DNA of 32,014 bases from Gammaproteobacteria bacterium. GTDB taxonomy: Bacteria > Pseudomonadota > Gammaproteobacteria > Pseudomonadales > Halieaceae. A program made the translations under genes and the position numbers. The notes under the pieces were generated by a model, which saw nothing but the letters and a program-made list of their open reading frames with translations, made no database searches and was not told where the DNA came from. Below, piece by piece: positions 1-8,118 of this stretch. The stretch spans positions 1-32,014 of the forward strand of contig QNFS01000007.1 of assembly GCA_003646415.1 (NCBI GenBank). The letters are read 5' to 3'. Every line of letters starts with the position of its first letter. Position 1 is the first letter of the stretch.

Positions 1-193
1 GTAGAGCAACAGGTAGGGCGGCTGAGTCATCCATGACTACTGTTATACTGGGAAAACGTGCGTGTGTCCCGTACTTTTTCCGAATTGGCCTAAAAAGGCC
101 TATGGGGAGGCCGAATATTTACTTTAAAACTCCTATGGGGCAACCGCTATGGCGGTGTTGGATGAGCAGTTCTGTTCTCGTATTTATTCTCGG

Positions 194-1792
194 TCAATAA
201 AAAACTGGCTCTTTCTTGTTCAATTGTTGTGACAGTAAAGTTTCCTGGCCGAAATTATTGATTGTTTCGTTTTGTATTTTATCAATAAGCCGCTCGGCAA
301 CGTGATCCGCCCAGGCGGCAATAGTCATAGATGGCGGGCCTCCGACTGGTTTTGGTAATGCTGCAGCATCGGCCACGTACAAGCCGGGGTGATCAAACAC
401 CTCTCCTTGTTCATTGACGACACCTTCACTGAGGTTTTGTCCTATACAAGCGCCGCCAGTTGGGTGAGCTGTAGTGGGTCGCTTGATCGATAAAACACGC
501 TTACCAGAGGCCTTGGCAATACGATCCATTTGTTGGCGAATTGCAGCAAAGATTGGGCTGTTTTCAGGTTGATAATCGATTTTAAGCTTGCCTTTAACCA
601 GGCTCACTGTGCCATCCTGCGCGTCGGGGCCCATGCCGGCTATAAATGTCCCTTGCCGTAGTTTCTTTGCAATCCAGCCCGGCAGGCGCAGTTTATCGGG
701 GTTGGGCAGCGGGGTTTCAAGGATCATTGGAATACTCCCCTCCGCAGCGCCCTCATCTTCAGTAAGACGTACAAAGCCGTTAACACCCTCACTTTTACTC
801 AGGTCATGCAATTTGTCCTGATGGTCCCAGTAACCAAAAAAATCGCCATTGCTACCAAAACGCTGGCCCAGGTTGGGCATGCCTCCTAAGCCCTTGTCGC
901 CCTCTCGACTGTGTAGAAGCAGGTGGAGTGTATTAACCGTGCCAGCAGCCACAATAACATGGTTGGCATAGTGGCTTTCAAATTGCCCCGTGTGGTGGTT
1001 CTCAACCTTTACACAATAGCGAGCTTCGCTAGCATCCGGTTCCTTTCTGATGGCAAGAACCTCCTGAAGGTCACAAACTTGAAGACCCTGCTTTATGGCT
1101 TGGACAAGATAAGCAACCTCAAGTGGGGTTTTACCGCCACCGGGAGAGCCTAAATTCCCTTCTTCGCCGGGTGTTGCCTCACGTCGGCGAATCCCATTGT
1201 CATCAACCACTTCTTGAGGGTTACCTGGATCCCGGGCAAACAAATAGCCCATATTCATATCTCCAACCTCAGCATTACTTTGAATGACATCAGACGTTGA
1301 AAAGCGTTTGCGAATTGAGTGGGTGATGTGATCATCAGGCACATTAGCGCCCATTCGCTCCATCACACTATCGTAATGGCGAGTCATCATGTTGTCGCTC
1401 AAACCGTTGGCGACGTTATCCCAATAGCCAGGCATAGGTGGTGGCATATTTAGGCCGCTATAGGCATGACTGCCACCACCGACATTCGATGAGCAAAGAA
1501 TATTTAGCCCTTTGCCGACAACTACCTCATAAAAGCCTTTTTTATTAATAGTAAGCCGTCCCCCAGGAAGCTTATTATTGCGCAATGTGCGGAGCACTTT
1601 CGACCAAAAATGTCGACCTTCGGTGGGGAAAGGTACTCGATTTTTAATGTTCATTGAGGCATTGGGCAGGCTATCTCGCCAAGGTCCACGTTCCAATAAT
1701 TTTACGGAAATACCAGCCTCTGCAAGGCGCGATGCCGAGACAGCACCGCCGAAGCCGCTGCCAATAACAATTACTTCTGTCTGCTTTATCAT
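194..1792 (-). CDS. GMC-family FAD-dependent oxidoreductase (cholesterol-oxidase-like)
   Basis: 532-aa ORF; N-terminal dinucleotide-binding motif VIVIGSGFGGAVSASRLAEAG; C-terminal HPTGGACIGQ...GLYVADAAALPKPVGGPPSMTIAAWADHVAE typical of GMC oxidoreductases. Confidence 0.9.
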   Translation of the reverse strand: MIKQTEVIVIGSGFGGAVSASRLAEAGISVKLLERGPWRDSLPNASMNIKNRVPFPTEGRHFWSKVLRTLRNNKLPGGRLTINKKGFYEVVVGKGLNILCSSNVGGGSHAYSGLNMPPPMPGYWDNVANGLSDNMMTRHYDSVMERMGANVPDDHITHSIRKRFSTSDVIQSNAEVGDMNMGYLFARDPGNPQEVVDDNGIRRREATPGEEGNLGSPGGGKTPLEVAYLVQAIKQGLQVCDLQEVLAIRKEPDASEARYCVKVENHHTGQFESHYANHVIVAAGTVNTLHLLLHSREGDKGLGGMPNLGQRFGSNGDFFGYWDHQDKLHDLSKSEGVNGFVRLTEDEGAAEGSIPMILETPLPNPDKLRLPGWIAKKLRQGTFIAGMGPDAQDGTVSLVKGKLKIDYQPENSPIFAAIRQQMDRIAKASGKRVLSIKRPTTAHPTGGACIGQNLSEGVVNEQGEVFDHPGLYVADAAALPKPVGGPPSMTIAAWADHVAERLIDKIQNETINNFGQETLLSQQLNKKEPVFY

Positions 1793-1801
1793 GTTGAAAT
1801 C

Positions 1802-2203
1802 CTAAGCGTTAGCGCGTGCAAGGCGGCGGGGGTGGTAAATAGCAAAGCCAATGGACAGAGCGAAAAGCATGGGAACATCGCCCCACAAGTGGGCCATCTC
1901 GCCCTCAAGTACAATGGCGTAATAGAACATCACCGCACCGTGTAGCGCGTTAGCGATGATGGTGTAGTCAATGATAATGGCGTGGCGGAGAGGGTCTTTA
2001 GCGGCCATGATCCAACAAATGCCTAGTGCGTAGTACATGGCGACAATCATATGTTCATCGGCCATATTCACTGCGGGATTAGACCAGCGAAATAAGCTGG
2101 GTAGAAGCTCTACGATTATAGGAAGGGCGAAGAATGAGACGCCTAGTACGACGAGCACGATAGAAAGCCGTCGCATGGCGGGGTTATCACCTTGATAGAG
2201 CAT
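1802..2203 (-). CDS. small multi-pass membrane protein of unknown function
   Basis: 133-aa hydrophobic ORF with several predicted TM stretches, 9 nt upstream of the GMC gene on the same strand. Confidence 0.75.
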   Translation of the reverse strand: MLYQGDNPAMRRLSIVLVVLGVSFFALPIIVELLPSLFRWSNPAVNMADEHMIVAMYYALGICWIMAAKDPLRHAIIIDYTIIANALHGAVMFYYAIVLEGEMAHLWGDVPMLFALSIGFAIYHPRRLARANA

Positions 2204-2419
2204 GATATTTTCCTTTGTGATGAATTTTGGTTGTATTTAAACCATTATCAGACTTAGGCCAGAATGGTAGCATCAATTTTAAGTAACTACTCACCCCATA
2301 TCGACATTAGCTGGCAGTAACAATAATATCAAGTAGTAGCGGATCTTCTTAATAAGCGCCATAAATAACGAGGACAATAAAAGCAACCACCCCACTACTC
2401 TCTACTTCATCAAACAGCT

Positions 2420-2872
2420 CTAATCGCCAGATTGAATCGACTCAAGGAATTTTGACAAGGCGAAATATTGCATTCGTGCTTCAGCGCCAGTACTTTCCCT
2501 CCTAAATACTTTCCCCCATACCGGCATCTTCCGAGAACCATGCGCCTGAATTGGCTTTTCCCCTTCAATATATTTCTTCACCTGAGCGGTAGGAAATTCG
2601 CCACCATTGCGCGCACTAAGTTGAGTCAGGTCAGCAGGTGGTGATTTAAGTGCCAGACCAGCAGGCCCGTCTCCTTTTCCAGTCCACCCGTGGCAGGAAA
2701 CGCAATAGCTCATGTAAAGGTCTCTACCCCAATCAACTGTTGGACTGTCGTCTGCAGCTGCCTGCCCATCACAAGGTAGTGTTAATAGAGCAACCACCAG
2801 CATGCTAGCAAGCCCTGGATAACGCTTTTTACATTCTATTTTATCAATAAAGTTTTCTCTGGGTTTAATCAT
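2420..2872 (-). CDS. c-type cytochrome
   Basis: 150 aa; heme motif CVSCH, GxGDGPAG, distal KMPVWG; hydrophobic N-terminal segment. Confidence 0.85.
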   Translation of the reverse strand: MIKPRENFIDKIECKKRYPGLASMLVVALLTLPCDGQAAADDSPTVDWGRDLYMSYCVSCHGWTGKGDGPAGLALKSPPADLTQLSARNGGEFPTAQVKKYIEGEKPIQAHGSRKMPVWGKVFRRESTGAEARMQYFALSKFLESIQSGD

Positions 2873-2978
2873 GTGATCTCCTCAAACGCTATACTTGCAC
2901 GCCAACTATGTTAGTTATGTTTTTTTTCATCTGCGAACTATCCTTGCATTATTCAATCAACTCAAAATATCCCGGTTT

Positions 2979-3509
2979 TCAAGCCTTGTCAAACCACGGC
3001 TCAAGCGGCCCATAGAGGCGCAGAAGCGTGTTCCATCCCTTACCGGGAGCGCTCTGGATCCAGTTAGACTCCTTGCCCGCCGGAGCCTTGGGGCCAACAT
3101 AGACATCGATGGATCCATCACTGTTCTTTTGCAGACCCTTTTTGTTTCCATCTATACCGGGGAACTGGTGATTTTTAAGGACAGTCCAGTTGCCAAAAAT
3201 AACCCTAAGACCATAGTCACGAATACGCTCGAGCTCTTTGATTTGGTCTTGCATCGCACCGGTTTCCCAATCCCAGTCCCCTTTTGTCTTCTTTATACAG
3301 TTTTTTTCATCGAACTGCACCACCCATGGTGTTTGCGGGAACGTCGATGGTGCTTTGTTGTTTCTAGCAAACCACTGTACGGAAGTACCCATTGTGAGTT
3401 CGTCGCCCTCCTTTGGTGCTAAAGCTTCATCTGTCAGGGACTTGGGTTCCCGCGGCGAAAGCGTTACTACCGCGATTGACCAGCGAATGCGACGCGGTAG
3501 TTGAAGCAC
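2979..3509 (-). pseudogene. chimeric fragment: internal part of an FAD-dependent oxidoreductase fused in frame to a DUF1214-type C-terminus, ending at a premature TGA
   Basis: LTDEALAPKEGDELTMGTSVQWF...GDWDWETGAMQDQIKELERIRDYGLRVIFGNW resembles FAD-dependent oxidoreductases; KKGLQKNSDGSIDVYVGPKAPAGKESNWIQSAPGKGWNTLLRLYGPLEPWFDKA resembles the DUF1214 C-terminus; in-frame continuation past the stop reads KPGYFELIE*. Confidence 0.7.
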
Positions 3510-3775
3510 TAGCCGACTGAGGCTCTTGCACGTCGTGCAGTTTGCATGACATTATGGATCTCGAAAGCCGCGGTATTCCTGGCGGCTACATCCTGACCGA
3601 AGAATTTCGGGAGGCCGATCTGGCTCAGGCCAAAGCCCTGGGCTTTACCGCCATGAAAGTGTTCGTGGGACATCCGATACAGGATCGTACCGATGCTGAA
3701 ATGGCCGTTATTGTTGACAAGGCGTTTGCTGAGGTACTGGCGATGGTGGTTGAGCAGAAAGAAGTGTTAAATTGA
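3446..3775 (+). pseudogene. 5'-truncated UGSC-family selenoprotein gene; in-frame TGA (3518-3520) predicted selenocysteine
   Basis: Manual reading through TGA: VPAAKALLPRLTSECDAVVEALAD-U-GSCTSCSLHDIMDLESRGIPGGYILTEEFREADLAQAKALGFTAMKVFVGHPIQDRTDAEM...; family-like sequence lies on both sides of the TGA, which sits exactly at the U of the UGSC motif. ORF track calls only the part after the TGA (TTG 3542). Nearest possible upstream start in frame is GTG 3416. Confidence 0.8.
3518..3550 (+). promoter_or_regulatory. UGA codon plus SECIS-like stem-loop
   Basis: GUCGUGCA (3532-3539) - loop GUU (3540-3542) - UGCAUGAC (3543-3550): 8 bp stem with one G-U pair; apical loop starts 20 nt after the UGA and begins with G. 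Confidence 0.6.
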
Positions 3776-3898
3776 ACGCCCGGATAGATTCCACTTCCAG
3801 GGGTTCACTCAAAATTTGCATCTAATTTTGACCCGCCTGCTACAGGCTAAGCACCTTCAAATTTTTACTGCCCACTACTAACATTTAAGGAAAATAGA

Positions 3899-4618
3899 AT
3901 GGCTATTCAACATCGACTAGTAGAATACACAGACGGCGACACCTTACTTGAGGGTTATCTTGCCTATGACGATACCGTCAGCGGGTCACGGCCCTGCATT
4001 ATTATCGCCCACACCTGGGCCGGGCGTAGTGAGTTCGAATGCAAACAAGCTGATAAGCTCGCCAGGCTCGGCTATGTTGGCTTCGCCCTCGATATGTACG
4101 GCAAAGGTGTGTTGGGTAACGGCCCGGAAGAAAATGAGGTATTAATGACGCCCTTTATGGAAGACCGTCCCGCCCTGCAACAACGTATGGCCGCAGCGTT
4201 GGCAACCGCCGGCCAGCAACCCGAAGTCGATGCCGCAAAGATGGCTAGCATGGGTTACTGCTTCGGTGGTTTGTGCTCCCTCGACCTGGCACGCACCAGC
4301 TCTTCTATCCTCGGTGCAGTCAGTTTCCACGGGCTGTTCCTCGCACCGGGTAATACCGAAGGCAACAAAGTCAGCGCCAAAGTGCTGTGCCTGCACGGCA
4401 ATGATGACCCCATGGTGCCGGTTGACTCCGTTATCGGGCTGGAAAAAGAACTCACCGAGGCCGGTGCCGATTGGCAGATTCATGCCTACGGTAACACTCT
4501 TCATGCCTTTACCAATACCGATGCCGCCAGCCCGGAGATGGGCATGGCATACAGTGCTACGGCTGATCGTCGATCGTGGACAAGTCTGGTGAATTTTCTT
4601 GAAGAGGTTTTTGAATAA
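3899..4618 (+). CDS. dienelactone hydrolase family protein
   Basis: 239 aa; GYCFGGLCSLDLA nucleophile region, CLHGNDDPMVP, HAFTNTDA; preceded by AAGGAAA. Confidence 0.9.
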   Translation: MAIQHRLVEYTDGDTLLEGYLAYDDTVSGSRPCIIIAHTWAGRSEFECKQADKLARLGYVGFALDMYGKGVLGNGPEENEVLMTPFMEDRPALQQRMAAALATAGQQPEVDAAKMASMGYCFGGLCSLDLARTSSSILGAVSFHGLFLAPGNTEGNKVSAKVLCLHGNDDPMVPVDSVIGLEKELTEAGADWQIHAYGNTLHAFTNTDAASPEMGMAYSATADRRSWTSLVNFLEEVFE

Positions 4619-4898
4619 AATGGAAGACAAGAGCTTTTTCGAGCGACCTGGAGCTTGGTATTCCGGCAGAGCAGGCAGAAAAGATTGCGCAACGCCCTCT
4701 TCCCGATATTACTTTCCCTCCAGAGCCATTTTGAGATGCGCCAGGCCAGTAAAGCGATAAAACACCAGATTCCTGATTCGCAAAGTGGGTACGGCCTCTA
4801 CCAATTCGGCCCCAACCCCTTGCAGAGGTGGCAGGTGTTATCTGGATAAACATCAGCTACACTGTGAGCATTCGGGTTCATGTACTAGGAGTACAAAG

Positions 4899-5279
4899 AT
4901 GTTCAGTCATATCATGGTTGGGGCCAATGACGTTCAGGAATCAAAGATTTTTTATGATGCGGTCTTGGGTGCCCTGGGCTACGGTTCAGGCACAATCGAT
5001 GAAAAGGGACGTTGCTTTTACGTCACCAACAGTGGCATCTTCTCAATCAGCAAACCCATTGATGGAAAGCCGGCAGGTCCTGGTAATGGCAGTACCATCG
5101 GCTTTGCAGCGGCAGATTCGGCAGCAACTGACGCCTGGCACGAGGCAGGTCTCGCCAACGGTGGAACTACGTGCGAAGACCCTCCCGGCGTGCGCGAAGG
5201 CGCCGCTGGTGAGATTTACCTGGCCTATTTACGCGACCCATCCGGAAACAAGATTTGTGCGCTCCATCATATGAGTTGA
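4899..5279 (+). CDS. VOC (glyoxalase/bleomycin resistance-like) family protein
   Basis: MFSHIMVGANDVQESKIFYDAVLGALGYG...GEIYLAYLRDPSGNKICALHH; start reassigned from 4785 to ATG 4899 where homology begins. Confidence 0.88.
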   Translation: MFSHIMVGANDVQESKIFYDAVLGALGYGSGTIDEKGRCFYVTNSGIFSISKPIDGKPAGPGNGSTIGFAAADSAATDAWHEAGLANGGTTCEDPPGVREGAAGEIYLAYLRDPSGNKICALHHMS

Positions 5280-5437
5280 TCTTTGTATGGGTTCGGCGCT
5301 GCTCACCCCTACCCTCAGAGAAAAACCCTTAGCTTTCTTCAGCTTACTGGCCCAATCCACCATCACCACCCCGACTCGTAATCGGGGGGTGTGCTGTGGA
5401 CAGCCTCTGCATCAGGAAATTTTGAGGTACACTTGAC

Positions 5438-6223
5438 ATGACCAACCTGAACTACAAAATTCATCCTGGCAGCGGGCCGGTGATGTTATTGGTGCATGGG
5501 TTTTTATCCAGCAGCAGTCAGTGGTCACTCAATTTGTCGGCCCTGGGCCAGGTGTGCACACCCGTTACTGTTGAGCTCTATGGCCACGGCCACTCACCCT
5601 CACCCCTGCAGGCAGGCGCCTACTCACCCGAAAACTACCTGGCTGAATTCGAGGCTATCCGGCAGGCGATTGGGGTTGAACAATGGCTGCTCTGTGGTTA
5701 TTCGCTGGGGGCTGGCTTGACCATCCGCTATGCTCTCCAATATCCGCACAGAACCATTGCCCATATTTTTACCAACTCCACGTCAGCATTCTCTCTACCA
5801 CGGGAGGAGAGTGAGCTCCCGCAGCAGATTATTACTCGTTTCGAACAAGGCGGGATCAAGGAAATAGAGGCGATTCCTGTTCATCCTAAACATGCCCATA
5901 AATTATCGGGTGAAGTAAGATCGGCGTTGCTTAGGGATGCCCGGTTGCTGAATCCTGCAGGTATCGGCAGGACCATAGTTTATACCAACCCTTGCGTTTC
6001 GGTTCGTAATGATCTGCAGCAAAATATACGGCCGGCTCTGCTGGTTTGCGGCACCGAGGAGAATCGCTTTTTACCGCTGCGGGAATTTGTCGAGGTTAAT
6101 ATGCCTATGATAAAAATAGTTGATCTACCCGCCGGTCACGCGGTAAATGCCGAGTGCTCAGAAGGGTTTGATCAAGCTGTGGTCGCTTTTATTCAGGAAA
6201 ACGCTGGTTCACATTCATCTTGA
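5438..6223 (+). CDS. alpha/beta-fold hydrolase
   Basis: 261 aa; LVHGFLSSSSQW oxyanion region, CGYSLGAGL nucleophile elbow, AGHAVNAE catalytic His. Confidence 0.9.
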   Translation: MTNLNYKIHPGSGPVMLLVHGFLSSSSQWSLNLSALGQVCTPVTVELYGHGHSPSPLQAGAYSPENYLAEFEAIRQAIGVEQWLLCGYSLGAGLTIRYALQYPHRTIAHIFTNSTSAFSLPREESELPQQIITRFEQGGIKEIEAIPVHPKHAHKLSGEVRSALLRDARLLNPAGIGRTIVYTNPCVSVRNDLQQNIRPALLVCGTEENRFLPLREFVEVNMPMIKIVDLPAGHAVNAECSEGFDQAVVAFIQENAGSHSS

Positions 6224-6305
6224 CTGGATACATTGATACAAACACGACCGCTAATTTACCGATGTAATCGATAGCCGTCATCGACCAGCCCGACACTATT
6301 TAATA

Positions 6306-7472
6306 TTAGTGAAAAGAACCACCAATCAAATTACGCGCCATGACCAGCCGCTGCACTTCGCTCGGGCCTTCACCTATACGACGAATGCGCATTTCTCGAT
6401 ACCAGCGCTCCAGAGGCAAATCCTTGGTCATGCCATAGCCACCGTGAATCTGCATAACCCGGTCCACCACTCTGCCACCCGCTTCGCTGCCCAATAGCTT
6501 TGCCATTGCCGCTTCGGTACGAAAGTCTTCGCCCCGGTCAGCTTTCTGGGCAGCTTCTATGCAAATGTGGCGAGAGGTGCGAATATCAATTTCGTTATCT
6601 ACAATCATCCACTGAATGGCTTGCCGCGAGGCCAGCAGCCCTCCAAATGTCTCGCGTATTTTTACATAGTCAACGGCCATTTCCTGGGCTTTAATAGCTA
6701 CACCGATACAACCCGCCGCATAGGGAATGCGGAAGCGTGAGAGACGGTCACTAGCAATAGCGAAACCCTTATTGAGTTCGCCGAGAATATTTTCTTTCGG
6801 CACTCGCAGATTTTCAATCTGAATTTCCGTAGCATAGTGTGTGGAACGTAAAGTGTGTACCACCCGTCTGACATGAAAACCGGGCATATCAGTATCGACT
6901 AAAAAACAGGTAACACCGTTACGAGTTTTATCTTCAGATGTACGGGCAAACAAAATTCCAAAATCGGCACGATCCGCACCACTGATAAATATCTTCGTGC
7001 CATTGAGAATCCAGTCGTCGCCGTCCTGCACAGCACGAGTCTGAATGGCTCGACCGGGATCAGAGCCGCCGGAGGGTTCGGTCAAGCCAAAAAAGGATAT
7101 TTTTTCACCGCGCAATACCGGGTAAAGATACTTCTCCTTTTGCATATCTGTCGCTTCGTAGAGCTGCCCCAGGCCGGCGCCGCCAAAAACGTTATAACAG
7201 GGATTGTAAAGCCCGGCGCGATGCTGCGCCATTTCAAAGGCCAGTAAAGTCTGGGTAGTGACGTCAACATCCGGTCCGCCAAATTCCGCGGGTATGCCCA
7301 GCCCATATAGGCCCATTTCCCGCGTCATCTCTTTCAGACGTTCGCTGTCTTCTGGCGCTATTTCACCAGCATCGGGGTCGAGATTGTCTTCCAATGGACA
7401 AATCTCAGTGCGCACAAAACGTCTCACCATATCCACTAGCGCTTGCTGTTCTTCGGATAATTGATAATCCAT
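6306..7472 (-). CDS. acyl-CoA dehydrogenase
   Basis: 388 aa; FFGLTEPSGGSDPG, MQIHGGYGMTKDLPLERWYREMRIRRIGEGPSEVQRLVMARNLIG. Confidence 0.95.
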   Translation of the reverse strand: MDYQLSEEQQALVDMVRRFVRTEICPLEDNLDPDAGEIAPEDSERLKEMTREMGLYGLGIPAEFGGPDVDVTTQTLLAFEMAQHRAGLYNPCYNVFGGAGLGQLYEATDMQKEKYLYPVLRGEKISFFGLTEPSGGSDPGRAIQTRAVQDGDDWILNGTKIFISGADRADFGILFARTSEDKTRNGVTCFLVDTDMPGFHVRRVVHTLRSTHYATEIQIENLRVPKENILGELNKGFAIASDRLSRFRIPYAAGCIGVAIKAQEMAVDYVKIRETFGGLLASRQAIQWMIVDNEIDIRTSRHICIEAAQKADRGEDFRTEAAMAKLLGSEAGGRVVDRVMQIHGGYGMTKDLPLERWYREMRIRRIGEGPSEVQRLVMARNLIGGSFH

Positions 7473-7561
7473 ATTTCCCCTATTATTCAGAATATATTTT
7501 TTACGATTAGTAAGTTTTTATCACATTATAATTTTGGTCCACCCTCTTGCCCCGCTGAGCC

Positions 7562-7903
7562 CTACCGCCCCGGTGAAAGGGTGCCGATTTTATGGGGGTA
7601 TTCCTTTAAAACCCGCTCCGGCAATTCTCCAAAATCAGCTTTATGCAACATCAACAACTCTTTATAGCGGCTGATATATTGCATATTCACCTCACAGCGG
7701 AACTGGATTTCGTTATCGCCCTGCTCTTTCATTTCTCCCTTAAGCTCGCCGTGCAGGCCAAATAACGAACGGCCGCCGGCATAGCCGATATAAAAAATAT
7801 CACCGTTGGCATCAGCCAGTTGGTAAACGCCGAGTTGGCCCTGTATGGGTTCTATATTTTCAGGCGTCAACGCCTGAAAAGGTTTAACGAGTCGAATAGA
7901 CAT
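7562..7903 (-). CDS. small protein with GIY-YIG-like N-terminal motif, function unknown
   Basis: 113 aa; GVYQLADANGDIFYIGYAGGRSLFGL resembles the GIY...YIG pattern; same strand as and upstream of the acyl-CoA dehydrogenase. Confidence 0.6.
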   Translation of the reverse strand: MSIRLVKPFQALTPENIEPIQGQLGVYQLADANGDIFYIGYAGGRSLFGLHGELKGEMKEQGDNEIQFRCEVNMQYISRYKELLMLHKADFGELPERVLKEYPHKIGTLSPGR

Positions 7904-8118
7904 GGCTTACCTCCAAAACCCTTTGGCACATGCCAATTTATTGTGCCCTATGAACACCCGCGACTTCAAATTCGTGAAAATTAAGCCAGGGCCCCGTAAT
8001 CTACGCGATTACTTGATGAAAAGCACTACACTGTGCCAGAGGCATTTGAAAAAATGGCTCACTATTGGTAGATTGGCAAAATCAAAAAAGATCGTAAACT
8101 CGGCATGAGGAATAAATT

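Noticed and set aside
62-150. Repeated CCTATGGGG and GGCC motifs in the first 150 bp
   Set aside because: Short, irregular, no clear structure or family
2895-3422. 175-aa plus-strand ORF
   Set aside because: Antisense of the FAD/DUF1214 chimera, whose minus-strand frame has the family signatures
3527-3539. Hairpin TGCAC-GTC-GTGCA close to the UGSC TGA
   Set aside because: Apex only 11-13 nt after the UGA and short; the overlapping 8-bp hairpin with apex at +20 fits SECIS geometry better, although they are mutually exclusive
4142-4630. 162-aa minus-strand ORF overlapping the dienelactone hydrolase gene
   Set aside because: Antisense to a clear DLH gene, no recognisable motif
5369-5387. CCCCGA-ctcgtaa-TCGGGG hairpin before the alpha/beta hydrolase gene
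   Set aside because: No T-tract and only a 6-bp stem; insufficient to call a terminator
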